DNA of 64,000 nt from NCBI GenBank assembly GCA_030446775.1, contig JAUJMQ010000003.1:62001-126000 (forward strand), in the 5' to 3' direction. The DNA comes from Egibacteraceae bacterium (GTDB lineage: Bacteria > Actinomycetota > Nitriliruptoria > Euzebyales > Egibacteraceae). The notes below the pieces were generated by a model. The model was not told the origin of the DNA, searched no databases, and saw nothing but the letters and a program-made list of their open reading frames with translations. Of the stretch, positions 43,776 through 54,864 are shown in pieces. Both the position numbers and the translations under genes were made by a program. Position 1 is the stretch's first letter. Each line of letters starts with the position of its first letter.

Positions 43776-43905
43776 GGGCGAACCCTACGCGGAGCCGCCG
43801 GCGTCCCGCGAGCAACCCAGGCCGGGACGGGCTCGGCCGTACACTCGCCTCCGACCGCGCGCGCTCGCGCGCCGTTTCAGCGTCCTCCAGTGGAGCCTGT
43901 CCCCC

Positions 43906-45736
<1,831 letters not shown>

Positions 45737-45807
45737 GTCGCCGGCGGGCCGCTGGCGCGCGTCAGGCCGTGGCACACCGTCGGGCCGATGGCGCGGCACG
45801 ACGTCGG

Positions 45808-47352
45808 TCAGTGGCCGCCACCGGGTAGCCGGCGACGCCGGCGCCCAAGCCGCCGGCGCGGGTTCGTACGCAACACCAGGGACACGGCCCGGACCCGGCC
45901 GAAGTGCCGGCCGGAGGGGTTGCACGGATAGCTCCGGAGATCCGGTGAGAGCCGCCGGATGAGCTCCTCGTGGTGTCCGCCGCGGCGCCGGAGGTCCTCC
46001 GGCAGGCTGAGCACGAGTGCGTAGACGGCAGCGGCGTTGGCCGGCTGCACGCACTCGAACGGGGTCACGTCGGTCTGCTGCTCGATGGCGGCCAGCCAGC
46101 CGGCGTCGAGCTGCTCGATGTGGAAGCGGTCACGCCAGTCCAGGCTCTCATGCGGGGTGACTGCCACCCACTCCAGCCACTCGCGCAGCCCGTGGGCGGC
46201 GCTGGACGACGCCGGCTCCCCGTAGGCGGCCAGCAAGGCCTTGACACCCTGCTCGACCGTGTCGTACGTCGTGGGGACCCGTCGGACGAAGACGCCCTTG
46301 CCAACCGCGCAGCTGTTGCCCCGGATCGCGAGGCCGTGGCCGAACTCCCACAGGCCGTCGAGCAGATGCCCCCTGGGCCGTACGGGATCGTGACCGCCGG
46401 TGTGTCGCTCGATGATGGCCTCAGACATCGACGTCACGGGCCGGCGCCGCACCCGCAGGTGGTCATAGCCGGCCAGCGCGGCCAGGCGGGGGGGCAGCAG
46501 GCGGTCGGCCACGCGGGCGTTGCGGGTCTCCTGCGTATAGGTGACGGCCGGGAGGTTGACCTGGTGAGCCAGTGACAGCAGAAGCCGCGTGTCACGTCCC
46601 GCGGTCAGCGACAGCCACAGGGGTCGGTCTCGCGGGAGGTGGCGCATCGAGCTTGCGAGGCGGCGTTGGAGGAGGTCGAGTATCTCCTCCGGGTCGCGGT
46701 CGGGTTCCAGCGGCGGCATCAGCTTCCGCGGCTCGACGGCACCGTCGTCGATGCGCAGTGCCTGGCTCGGCAACAGCCGCCGGATCCCCGGAAGCCGGGA
46801 GCCTGGCAGCGGATACCAGGTCATTCCCTCGGGCTGAAGTCGCCGGGGGTCGCGGGGCCCGGTCAACGGCTCCGGCACCTCGCTCAACAGCCCCGCGCTG
46901 GACGAGATCCACGCGCGCGCGTCGACGATCCGCACGTAGCAACCGAGGGTGGCGGCCGCGTCGGGGTAGACCCGCTCGGCGTCCACGAGCACCCAGCGTC
47001 CGGCCCAGCCGTGCGTCGCCTCGGGGATCGCCCCCGTCGAGGTCGCGCCGATCTGTTCGATCGGGTCAGGCGCGCCAGGCGAGGTCTGCACGGCCACCCC
47101 GACGATCCCCCACCCGCGCCCGTCGCCGTCGTGCCCCCACGCGACCCGAAGCTGCGGGCAGTGACTGATCCACGCCCGCGGGCCGAGCTGCCGGTTCACC
47201 CAGTCGGCGCGGACACGCACCGGCTCGGGCCCGATGAGAAACTGCCGCCGGAACAGTCGTGTCGCCGGCTCGCCCCACCTGTCGCCCGCGGGAGATGCGT
47301 CGGTCGGCAGCTTCAACCCGTTCTCACCGACCACAATCGGCGTGCCCTCCAT
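45808..47352 (-). CDS. asparagine-synthase-like protein
   Basis: 514 residues from ATG 47352 (a longer frame opens at 47412). The N-terminal half looks like a degenerate amidotransferase-type domain without an N-terminal Cys: FRRQFLIGPEPVRVRADWV, RPDPEEILDL and GMTWYPLPGSRLPGIRRLLP. The centre holds a PP-loop variant LWLSLTAGRDTRLLLSLAHQ, as in asparagine-synthase-related proteins that sit in polysaccharide clusters. The C-terminus (HLRVRRRPVTSMSEAIIERH, RGNSCAVGKG, HIEQLDAGWLAAIEQQTDV) is shared with the truncated copy at 40200-41101. It may amidate or transfer amines onto a sugar; no substrate is evident. Confidence 0.75.
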   Translation of the reverse strand: MEGTPIVVGENGLKLPTDASPAGDRWGEPATRLFRRQFLIGPEPVRVRADWVNRQLGPRAWISHCPQLRVAWGHDGDGRGWGIVGVAVQTSPGAPDPIEQIGATSTGAIPEATHGWAGRWVLVDAERVYPDAAATLGCYVRIVDARAWISSSAGLLSEVPEPLTGPRDPRRLQPEGMTWYPLPGSRLPGIRRLLPSQALRIDDGAVEPRKLMPPLEPDRDPEEILDLLQRRLASSMRHLPRDRPLWLSLTAGRDTRLLLSLAHQVNLPAVTYTQETRNARVADRLLPPRLAALAGYDHLRVRRRPVTSMSEAIIERHTGGHDPVRPRGHLLDGLWEFGHGLAIRGNSCAVGKGVFVRRVPTTYDTVEQGVKALLAAYGEPASSSAAHGLREWLEWVAVTPHESLDWRDRFHIEQLDAGWLAAIEQQTDVTPFECVQPANAAAVYALVLSLPEDLRRRGGHHEELIRRLSPDLRSYPCNPSGRHFGRVRAVSLVLRTNPRRRLGRRRRRLPGGGH

Positions 47353-47473
47353 CCGGGCCGATATCGCGCCGGCGCTGTTGAAGAAGGTATCGAGGCCAGC
47401 CGACCCGGGCAACCGACTCGCCCGAATGGCCTACGCTGGCACGCCTCGAGTCGCCGCGGTCCACGCCCGTTCC

Positions 47474-47575
47474 ACGCCCACGAGGGAGAAGACGCTGACG
47501 AAGCCGCGCTCGGCGACCGGCGACGAGCTCGTGTGGCCGGCCGTTCACCCGACCCCGTCACCGGCCGCGGGATAG
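47474..47575 (+). pseudogene. fragment of a duplicated typA 3' end
   Basis: The frame TPTREKTLTKPRSATGDELV is followed by WPAVHPTPSPAAG and a TAG at 47573-47575. It aligns with TypA's [20 protein letters not shown], with about 13 of 20 positions identical by eye. [11 protein letters not shown] is a TypA hallmark. No other part of typA is near. Confidence 0.6.
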
Positions 47576-47579
47576 CGCG

Positions 47580-48593
47580 CTGGTTCCCGACGATCTGCGG
47601 CGCGCGCTCGACGGTGCCCTCGGTTCCCTGCCGGCGCAGGACGTCGTCAGGACCGCCGGCCGGCTGATCGAGCGGTACCGCGGCGGCTCGGGCGGCGACG
47701 GGCCGATCCTGCGGTCCGACATCGACGCCGCCGCGTACGCCGCGTACCGGATGCCGGCCACCTACGCCGCGGCGAGGTCCGCGCTCGGCCGGTGCGCACA
47801 GCTGACACCGGAGTTCCGGCCCCGCACCCAGCTCGACGTCGGCGGCGGTACCGGAGCCACCGTGTGGGCCGCCGCCGAGACCTGGCCGTCGCTGCAAGCG
47901 GTCACGGTGCTCGAGCGGGTCCCCGCCCTCATGGGGCTGGGCGAGCGGCTGGCGGCGACGGCGACGTCCGAGGCGGTCCGGCGAGCGGTGTGGCACCCGG
48001 CGACGATCGGTCCCGACGTCGCCCTGCCCGGCGCCGACCTCGTCACGATGTCCTACGTGCTCGGCGAGGTCCCGCAAGCGGCGCGAAGCGGCGTGGTCGG
48101 GCGGCTCGCCGCATCCGGCGCCGTCGTCGCGCTGATCGAGCCGGGGACGCCGGACGGCTACGACCGGGTGATCGCCGCTCGGGACCTGCTCATCGCGCTC
48201 GGCATGACCGTCGTCGCGCCCTGTCCGCACGACCTCGAGTGCCCCATCCCGCGGGGCCGTGACTGGTGCCACTTCTCGGTCCGGGTCGACCGCAGCCCGC
48301 TGCACCGGCGCACGAAGGCGGCCACCCTCGGGTTCGAAGACGAGAAGTTCTCCTACGTCGTCGCGTCGGCCGTGCGACGGCAGCAGGCGGCGAACCGGGT
48401 GGTGCGTCATCCCCAGCAGCGCAAGGGCCTGGTGTCGCTGCGGCTGTGCACCGCCCACGACGGGCTCGCCACACAGACCGTCTCCAGGCGTCAGGGCGAC
48501 GTCTACCGTGCCGCGCGACGTCTGGCCTGGGGCGACGCCTGGCCGCCGCTGGCCGGCGCCACAGGCCACCCGGTTGGTGGCGCGCGGCCGTAG
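47580..48593 (+). CDS. Rsm22-family putative rRNA methyltransferase
   Basis: About 337 residues. The family N-terminus is present from about 47580 (LVPDDLRRALDGALGSLPAQ, RLIERYRGG), but no ATG/GTG/TTG lies in frame before ATG 47751, so the start is either CTG 47580 or hidden by an indel. SAM-binding LDVGGGTGATVWAAAETWPS and the Rsm22 Cys cluster CPHDLECPIPRGRDWCHFSV followed by R-x-K and GFEDEKFSYVVASAVRRQQA are diagnostic. Bacterial and mitochondrial Rsm22 assist small-subunit ribosome assembly, possibly with an Fe-S cluster. Confidence 0.88.
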   Translation: MVPDDLRRALDGALGSLPAQDVVRTAGRLIERYRGGSGGDGPILRSDIDAAAYAAYRMPATYAAARSALGRCAQLTPEFRPRTQLDVGGGTGATVWAAAETWPSLQAVTVLERVPALMGLGERLAATATSEAVRRAVWHPATIGPDVALPGADLVTMSYVLGEVPQAARSGVVGRLAASGAVVALIEPGTPDGYDRVIAARDLLIALGMTVVAPCPHDLECPIPRGRDWCHFSVRVDRSPLHRRTKAATLGFEDEKFSYVVASAVRRQQAANRVVRHPQQRKGLVSLRLCTAHDGLATQTVSRRQGDVYRAARRLAWGDAWPPLAGATGHPVGGARP

Positions 48594-48623
48594 CTGCCCC
48601 CCGGACGCGCGGCGGGCGACGGG

Positions 48624-49019
48624 TCAACCCCGCCGCGGGTCGTTGGCCGACAGGTCGTCGGCGTCCAGCGGGTGCAGGAACGCCAGGTCCACCCACAGCC
48701 ACAGCGTCTTGGACAGTGGGTAGAACGCGATCGGCAGCCCGATCATGACGACGAAGCCCGCGACCATCAGCGGCGTCCAGGGAACGTCGGGGTACGTCGC
48801 GATGACGCCGCCCAAAAAGATGAGGCCGAACAGCGCCTCCGCCGCGGCGATGTTGGCGATCATCGCGCCGACCCAGTAGCCGTCCTCGCGCTCGAACGAG
48901 AAGTTGCAGCCCGGGCAGCGGTCGCGCAGGGCGAACCACCCGTCGAAGATCGGGCGCGTCCCGCACACCGGGCAGCGTCGGCGCAGCGCCCGGCCCAGGC
49001 CCCGCCTGCGCGAGCCCAC
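48624..49019 (-). CDS. DUF983 family membrane protein
   Basis: 131 residues. The N-terminal zinc-ribbon CPVCGTRPIFDGWFALRDRC, then PGCNFSFEREDGYWVGAMIAN, and two membrane segments (AAAEALFGLIFLGGVIATYP, MVAGFVVMIGLPIAFYPLSK) are the DUF983 pattern. Elsewhere in bacteria it lies near cytochrome oxidase or Rsm22 genes; its role is unknown. Here it neighbours Rsm22 (convergent) and PspA. Confidence 0.92.
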   Translation of the reverse strand: MGSRRRGLGRALRRRCPVCGTRPIFDGWFALRDRCPGCNFSFEREDGYWVGAMIANIAAAEALFGLIFLGGVIATYPDVPWTPLMVAGFVVMIGLPIAFYPLSKTLWLWVDLAFLHPLDADDLSANDPRRG

Positions 49020-49046
49020 CTCGTCTCCGCCCGAGCTCGGCCGGCT

Positions 49047-49820
49047 CTACGACCCCGGCGCGCCCTCGTCGATCTCGCGGTGCGCCGGCTCACCGGCGCC
49101 CGAGCCGAGTCCCATCTGAGCGCGGATCTGGGCGAGCCGGGCCTGAGCCTCGCTGTCCATCTGCGCGGTCTCGACCTCGAGCATGCGGCCCTCGACCGAG
49201 TCGGCGTTGAGCTCCCCGACGCTCTTGGCCTTGGCGTAGCGTCCCTCGATCTTGTTGCGCACCTGGTCGAAGGTGGGGACGTCGGTGCCCACCGTCTCCG
49301 ACAGCGACGTCATGGCCTTGTTCATCTGCTCGGCCATCTTGGCCTGGTCCAGCTGTGACAGCAGCTTCTGGCGCTCGGCGAGCTTGCGCTGCATGACCGT
49401 CGCGTTCTGGTTGACCGCCGCCTTGGCCTGGTCGCTGGCCTGGCTGGCCTGCAGGTGCAGCTGCTTGAGGTCCTCGACCTCGCGCTCCAGCGCGATCATG
49501 CGGGAGGCGAACGACTCGGCCGCGCGGTTGTAGTCGCCCGCCTTGTCGGTGTCGCCTCGCGCCTCGGCCTCCGCACTCATGCGGATCGCCTGCTGGGCGC
49601 TCGCGTTGACCTTCTCCAGCTCCGTCATCGTCCGGGCCAGGCGCATCTCCGTCTGCTTCTGGTTGGCGATGACGTTGGCCGCCTGCTCCTTGAGCCGGCG
49701 GTGCTCCTGGGCCTCGGCGATGGCCTGCTCGAGCTGGATCTTGGGGTCGGCCAGCTCGTCGAACTTCCCGCCGCCCGCGGCGGTCAGGTAGCGCCAGATG
49801 CGCCGGAGAAGCTTGCCCAT
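49047..49820 (-). CDS. pspA: PspA/IM30 family phage shock protein
   Basis: 257 residues from ATG 49820 with GGAG upstream. The amphipathic N-terminus and long coiled coils are typical: MGKLLRRIWRYLTAAGGGKF, DPKIQLEQAIAEAQEHRRLK, NQKQTEMRLARTMTELEKVN and ALEREVEDLKQLHLQASQAS. It binds the inner face of the membrane, oligomerises and preserves its integrity under envelope stress. It lacks the extra psp regulatory genes; DUF983 follows 27 bp downstream on the same strand. Confidence 0.94.
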   Translation of the reverse strand: MGKLLRRIWRYLTAAGGGKFDELADPKIQLEQAIAEAQEHRRLKEQAANVIANQKQTEMRLARTMTELEKVNASAQQAIRMSAEAEARGDTDKAGDYNRAAESFASRMIALEREVEDLKQLHLQASQASDQAKAAVNQNATVMQRKLAERQKLLSQLDQAKMAEQMNKAMTSLSETVGTDVPTFDQVRNKIEGRYAKAKSVGELNADSVEGRMLEVETAQMDSEAQARLAQIRAQMGLGSGAGEPAHREIDEGAPGS

Positions 49821-50002
49821 CGGAGGACTCCTGTCTGGTCGCGTCTGCTCGCGTCTGCTCGCGCCCGGGTTGCCGCCGCGCGTGCGGCGGTCGCCGGCGC
49901 CGGGACGACAGTGTGCCGCGCCCGTGCGCCGGGTGACAGCCGGGTATCCCCCGACGGTCCGCGCCCTACCCTTGGAGCACCCGTCGAGCCAGGAACTGCG
50001 CC

Positions 50003-51413
50003 ATGAGCCCCGCCCCGCCACTGCGCCGCGCGACCTTCGCCGTGGCGCTCGCGCTCGCCGGCGCCGTGCTGTCCGCCGGTGCCGCCACGGCCGCGTCGCT
50101 GGACTCGCTGGCCCGCGACCTCGCCGAGCGTGGATACGCGGTGGAGCCCGGAGCCGACGTCGACGAGGCCGCCGTCGCCGACGTCGTCGCCGGCGCCCGG
50201 GCGGGGGGCGAGCGGTTGTCGGTCGCGGTGCTCGCCACCGAGCCGGACACGCCGACGGCGGACGCCGAGCCCGAGACGGGCGCGATGGTCGCCGCGGAGG
50301 CGCTCCGGCAGGAGGTGGGCGACGGCACGGTGCTCGTCGTCACCCCCGGCGCGATCGGCTACGCCAGCACCGTGCACGACGACGCGCGGCTGGACGCCGC
50401 CGCGGACCAGGCCGTCGCGGGCTTTGACGCGGGCGGCACGGCACAAGGGGTGGCGGCCTTCGCCGAGGCGCTGTCGTCGCGCGCGGATCCCGCCCGGGGG
50501 CCGGCGGAGGGCAGCGGCCGGATCGGCATCCGACGCTGCTCGTCGTGGGGCTGCTCGGCGTCGGCGGCGTGGCGTTGCTGCAGGGCTCGCGGTCGAGCAG
50601 GCGGGTCGGGCAGCGCCGCTTGACCGAGGCCCGCACCGAGGTCCGCCACCAGCTCGACGCCGTCGCCGACAGCATCCTGGCGCTGTCCGACCGGGTCAGC
50701 ATGGGCTCCGCGGAGGCGCAGCGGATCTTCGCCGAGGCCGGCGGTGAGTTCTCGGAGGTGTCCGACGCCTTTCCCGACGCGACGACGGAGGGCGACCTCG
50801 TGCGGCTGTCCGACCGCCTCGACCGGGTGCGCTGGCAGCTGGACTCCACCACCGCGCTCCTCGAGGGGCGCACCCCGCCTCCCGAACCGTCGGACTACCC
50901 GTCGGCCTGCTTCTTCGACCCCGACCACGGCGCGGGCAGCCAGCAGGCCGAGCTCCGCACGCCCGCCGGGACGCGGTCGGTCGGGGTCTGCCCGACCTGC
51001 GCGGACCAGCTGCGGCGGGGGAGGCGCCGGAACCACGGCGGGTCGCCGTCGACGGCCGTCCCGTGCCGGCGGCGCAGGCGCCGCGCGGCTACGGCGGCGC
51101 CGGGATGGGGGCCTGGACGTGTTCTCGATCCTGCTCGGAGGCGGCCGGCCGGTCGGCTACTCGTGGGGCCGTCCGCGTGCCCGCCGCCGCTACGGCGGCG
51201 GCTGGGGTGGCGGTGGATACCCAGGCGGCGGGTTCGCCGGCGGGTTCGGCGGGGGCGGTGGGTTCGGCGGGGGCGGGTTCGGCGGCGGGCGGCGGGGGCG
51301 GAGTCGGCGCCCGCGGGCGCGGCGGCGGGCGCAGCGGCGGGCGCAGGCTCGGCGGCAGCGGCGGGCGCAGGCTCGGCGGCGGCAGCCGTGGACGGGGTGG
51401 ACGGCGACGGTAG
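50003..51413 (+). CDS. TPM-domain membrane protein with Gly-rich tail, frameshifted
   Basis: ATG 50003 with a Sec signal (FAVALALAGAVLSAGAATAA). The exported N-terminal half is TPM-like (LDSLARDLAERGYAVEPGAD, RLSVAVLATEPDTPTADAEP, VLVVTPGAIGYASTVHDDAR). After a break near 50525 comes one membrane helix (LLVVGLLGVGGVALLQGSR) and a cytoplasmic helical domain (RRLTEARTEVRHQLDAVADS, PTCADQLRRG). Further breaks near 51020-51110 lead to DVFSILLGGGRPVGYSWGR and a tail of tandem GGGGFGGG repeats. TPM proteins with Gly-rich tails are common in actinobacteria; function unknown. Repeat copy D follows. Confidence 0.7.
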
Positions 51414-51423
51414 CCGGAACCGG

Positions 51424-51489
51424 CTCGGGCCTGTCTCGGAGAAGGGAGTCGTTGGACGTAAGCCGCCCGGCGTTTGAGGTGCGTCCCAG
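51424..51489 (+). repeat. interspersed 61-bp repeat, copy D
   Basis: Matches copies C from GGGCCTGTCTC to GGCGTTTGAGGTGCGTCCC. Small differences are CGGAGAAGGGAG in place of CCCGAAGGGAG and GTA in place of the ATG. It lies between the TPM-type gene and the SDR gene, in the same orientation as both. Confidence 0.85.
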
Positions 51490-51523
51490 GGGTCGCCGGC
51501 CGCCGGCGGGGTAGCGCTGCGCC

Positions 51524-52289
51524 ATGAGCGCAGACAGCAACGGCCGGATCGCGATCGTCACCGCCTCCGACTCCGGCATCGGCAAGGCCACGGCGGTCGC
51601 GCTGGCGCAGGCGGGTTGCGACGTCGGGATCACCTGGCACAGCGACGAGCAGGGCGCACACGACACCGCCGCACAGGTGCGCGCCGCAGGGGCGCGCGGA
51701 GGTCCGGCGCCTCGACCTGTCCGACCCGTCGTCGGGAGCCGCCGTGATCGACGACCTCGCCGAAGCGCTCGGCGGCATCGACGTGCTCGTCAACAACGCG
51801 GGGCGCGGAGGCCGCGCCGCGTTCCTGGAGCAGACCCTGGCCGACTTCGAGGCCGAGCTGGCCGTGAACCTCACCGGTGCCTTCGTGTGCGCCCAGGCGG
51901 CCGCCCGCCGGATGGTCGCGGCCGGCCGCGGCGGGCGGATCGTGAACGTGACGTCGGTCCACGAGCATGTGCCGCTGCCGGACTCGAGCGCCTACTGCGC
52001 CACGAAGGGCGGCCTCGGGCTGCTCACCAAGTGCATGGCTTTGGAGCTGGCTGAGCACGGCATCACCGTCAACGCCGTGGCGCCAGGGGAGATCGCCACC
52101 CCGATGACCGGCGCCCACGATGTCGACCCGCACGGCGAGGACCGGCCGGGTATCCCGCTCGGCCGCCCCGGCGACGCGCACGAGATCGCCGCGACGATCG
52201 CCCACCTCGCCTCAGCGGAGGCCTCCTACACGACCGGTGCCTCCTTCGTCGTCGACGGCGGTCTGCTGCTCATGGCCGCGGTCCGCTGA
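51524..52289 (+). CDS. short-chain dehydrogenase/reductase, one frameshift
   Basis: ATG 51524 (MSADSNGRIAIVTASDSGIG; TGxxxGIG cofactor motif in the variant form TASDSGIG). A break near 51700 joins AAGAR to EVRRLDLSDPSSGAAVIDDL. The rest is intact: VLVNNAGRGGRAAFLEQTLA, VNLTGAFVCAQAAARRMVAA, catalytic Ser in VNVTSVHEHVPLPDSSAY, YCATK Tyr/Lys, NAVAPGEIATPMTG and YTTGASFVVDGGLLL. A classical NAD(P)-dependent SDR of about 255 residues; substrate unknown. Confidence 0.88.
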
Positions 52290-52558
52290 TCCCGGCGGGT
52301 CACCCTCCCGGCGGCGTCGACGCGCAGGCCTTCGCCGCGCAGCAGGCGCGCCTGCTCTGCGGCGCAGCGCGACACGATGCGGTCGCCGGCGCCCACCACC
52401 CGGTGCCACGGCACGCCCTCGGCGCCGCGCAGCCAGTTGCCGACGGCGCGCGCGGCCCCCGGGGAGCCGGCCTCGGCGGCGACCTCGCCGTAGGTCAGGA
52501 CCTCACCGGGCTCCAGCGCCAGCAGCACCGCACGCACCCGCTGGGAGAAGTCACTCAC
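52226..52558 (-). CDS. alkyltransferase-like DNA repair protein (ATL)
   Basis: About 110 residues from GTG 52558. It is the MGMT DNA-binding fold: FSQRVRAVLLALEPGEVLTY, GEVAAEAGSPGAARAVGNWL and VPWHRVVGAGDRIVS. The Cys acceptor of MGMT (PCHRV) is Trp here (PWHRV), the mark of ATL proteins, which bind O6-alkylguanine and hand it to nucleotide excision repair. The C-terminal 20 residues overlap the convergent SDR gene and may not be native. Upstream, DUF4127 ends 19 bp before its start, so they may be co-transcribed. Confidence 0.88.
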   Translation of the reverse strand: MSDFSQRVRAVLLALEPGEVLTYGEVAAEAGSPGAARAVGNWLRGAEGVPWHRVVGAGDRIVSRCAAEQARLLRGEGLRVDAAGRVTRRDQRTAAMSSRPPSTTKEAPVV

Positions 52559-52577
52559 GGCCGGCAGGGTAGGCACC

Positions 52578-54086
52578 TCAGCGACGCTCCGCGGGTGGGA
52601 CGTCGAGGCGCTCGAGCTCGAAGTCGCACTCGTCGGTGCGTCCCCACGGCAGCCGGACGCTGCCGGGAAAGACCCGGTAGCGCCCGGCGAACCGCGGCAG
52701 CTGCGCCAGGACGTTGCCCAGCTCGCGTTCGGCCTCGGCCTCCGCGCCGGCGAGGGTCTCGGGAGTCGGCTCCGGCGACCCGGTCTCGTTGGCGAGCCTG
52801 CGGCGCAGCCGCCACCGCACCTTCGTGCGGTAGCCCCACCCGTCGAGGAACCGGTGGAGGACGAGCAGCTCATGGGCGGCCCTGCCCGCATCCCCGGCCA
52901 GGCGCCGGGAGACGGTTCCCTGCGCGAGCGCCGCGCCGATCGCGTCGCCCGCCGTGCTGCCGGCCGCGTAGCCGGCCAGCTTGAGCAGGTCGACCCGTGA
53001 CCGCAGCCGCTCGACGAGGACGGGGTCGCCGCCGTCGACGTAGGCGGCGTCGGCGAGCACCACACCGATCCCCAGCGCCTGCAGGCGGGTCGCCTCGTCG
53101 GCGAGCGCGGCGGCCGCGTCTGCGGAGTCGCCTCCGACCGGCGCGGCGGCGCCCCAGTCGCGCGGCCCGTCACCGGCCACGGGCGGGTGCAGGGCGAGGA
53201 CGACGTCGACGTCGCTCTCCGCCAGGTCCGCCCCGACCGTCCGCAGGCACCGCAGGACGGTGCGGGCGACAGGGCCGTCCTCACGGGGCGCGACGCGCTT
53301 CTCGGCCTCGGGCACCGGGCAGTAGAAGCCCACCGTCACCCGCTCGGGGGCGGCGGCGTTGAGCAGGCGCGCGACGAGGACCCCGCCAAGCTCCGCCGCC
53401 CCGGGCTGCGGGTACGTGACGGCGCCCACATCCAGGGGCTGGGTCCAGCCTTTCAGCCACGACCTGCGCAGCGCGGCGGTGCCGGGGTCGCCGCCGGTCG
53501 CCGTGGCATGGACGAGCAGGTCCAAGGTGCCATCGGCGGCGAGCCCGAGCGCGGCGAGGGCGGTCACCTCCGCGCGCATCCGGCGCAGGACGAGCGCCCG
53601 GCGCTGCGCCGGCGTCAGCCCGGCCTCGGCGGCACGCAGCTCGTCGCCGACGTCTTCGCCCAGCGCCCGGCGGTCCAGCAGCGTCCCCCACCCGGCAAGC
53701 GCGGGCGGTCCCGGGTCGCGCGGGCCCGCGAGCACGCTGAAGGCCAGCAGCGGCAGGTCCGGGGCAGCGCGGGCGATATCGCGCAGGACGCTCAGGCGCG
53801 CGGTCGCGGCGAGCGGGTCGGGCGGGCGGTCGACGTCCGGGGCGTCGGTGTCGGGAGCGTCCACGCCGCCGGCGACGAGCTGGTCCAGCGACACGACGAG
53901 CCCGTCGACGCCGTCGGCCGTCTCGCGCAGCCGCTCGGCGAGCGCGTCGAGGTCACCCGTGTCGCCCAGACCTCCCACCAACGCCGGCGGGGGGGCGACG
54001 AGCTCGGCTCCCGCGGCGCGCGCCAGCAGCGCCGGCACGCGGACGCCGGCGGGACGGTTGTCGAGCGGGACGAGGCCGATGCGCAC
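52578..54086 (-). CDS. DUF4127 family protein
   Basis: 502 residues, intact. The N-terminus MRIGLVPLDNRPAGVRVPAL, the VDGLVVSLDQLVAGGVDAP segment, LLAFSVLAGPRDPGP and the C-terminal WKVRWRL-like and CDFELERLDV parts follow the family layout of DUF4127, whose members are long single-domain soluble proteins of unknown function in Firmicutes and Actinobacteria. The usual 'GGL...SR' segment is replaced by QLVAGG. I infer no activity. Confidence 0.85.
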   Translation of the reverse strand: MRIGLVPLDNRPAGVRVPALLARAAGAELVAPPPALVGGLGDTGDLDALAERLRETADGVDGLVVSLDQLVAGGVDAPDTDAPDVDRPPDPLAATARLSVLRDIARAAPDLPLLAFSVLAGPRDPGPPALAGWGTLLDRRALGEDVGDELRAAEAGLTPAQRRALVLRRMRAEVTALAALGLAADGTLDLLVHATATGGDPGTAALRRSWLKGWTQPLDVGAVTYPQPGAAELGGVLVARLLNAAAPERVTVGFYCPVPEAEKRVAPREDGPVARTVLRCLRTVGADLAESDVDVVLALHPPVAGDGPRDWGAAAPVGGDSADAAAALADEATRLQALGIGVVLADAAYVDGGDPVLVERLRSRVDLLKLAGYAAGSTAGDAIGAALAQGTVSRRLAGDAGRAAHELLVLHRFLDGWGYRTKVRWRLRRRLANETGSPEPTPETLAGAEAEAERELGNVLAQLPRFAGRYRVFPGSVRLPWGRTDECDFELERLDVPPAERR

Positions 54087-54201
54087 TGCGGTTCCTGGCC
54101 GGGCGGGCGATGGGACGCCCCGACGCTAGCGGCTGCCCGGAGGGTTTCCGGCGAACCTGCCGGACGGGTCAGCGGTGCCTGGCCTCGGCTCGGGCGCCGC
54201 C

Positions 54202-54843
54202 TCAGGCGGGCGTCGAAAGCGTCGCGAGCTCCTCGCGCAGGTTGCGCCGCGCGGGCTGCTCCCCGCGCTCCCGCATGGTCGCCGTGACGTAGATCCGGTC
54301 CCGCGCGAGCATGGCGCGCAGGAACGCCGCCCGTCGCGTGCGCCACTGCTCCTCGGACAGTCGGGGGTGCTCGACCCGGACGCCGCGCCGGTACAGGTCG
54401 TAGGCCGCCGGCTCGGCCGCCAGGATCGCCAGATCGGCGTCGACCAGCAGACTTTCGTCGGCGTCGCGGGCGACGTGGTCACGGGTCGCGAGCACCATCG
54501 CCGCCACCCGCTCGGTGCGGTCCTCGGCGGCACCGAGGCGGCCGAGCTCGACGCGCGCGAGCTCGGCGCTGGCCAGCTCGTTGCCGTCGTCGCCGGCCAG
54601 GTAGACGGCGTCGTGGAACCACGCGGCGAGCCGCACGGCAGTCGGGTCGTCGGCCCGCTCCCCTGAGGCCAGCAGCATGTCGAGGGTGGCCAGGACGTGA
54701 CGCAGATGCGCCAGGCCGTGATAGGCGCGGTGCGGCTCGGCGTAGCGCCCGGCGAGGTCGTCGAGCACGCGCCGCACCTCGCCGCCCGGCGCACCGAGCG
54801 GCTCGGTGAGCCGGTGCCAGGCGCCGGCGAGCCGGTCGTCCAC
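54202..54843 (-). CDS. HD-domain metal-dependent phosphohydrolase
   Basis: 213 residues from GTG 54843 (longer in-frame extension to 55005 would cross the divergent DUF4031 gene). The HD metal sites are present: H in HRAYHGLAHLRHVLATLDML, HD in AAWFHDAVYLAGDDGNELAS, H in VLATRDHVARDADESLLVDA and D in LLVDADLAILAAEPAAYDLY. It resembles predicted HD hydrolases that act on phosphate esters or nucleotides. The C-terminus (RIYVTATMRERGEQPARRNL) is the usual tail of this family. Confidence 0.88.
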   Translation of the reverse strand: MDDRLAGAWHRLTEPLGAPGGEVRRVLDDLAGRYAEPHRAYHGLAHLRHVLATLDMLLASGERADDPTAVRLAAWFHDAVYLAGDDGNELASAELARVELGRLGAAEDRTERVAAMVLATRDHVARDADESLLVDADLAILAAEPAAYDLYRRGVRVEHPRLSEEQWRTRRAAFLRAMLARDRIYVTATMRERGEQPARRNLREELATLSTPA

Positions 54844-54864
54844 CGCTGCTCCTATCGTGGCGGG

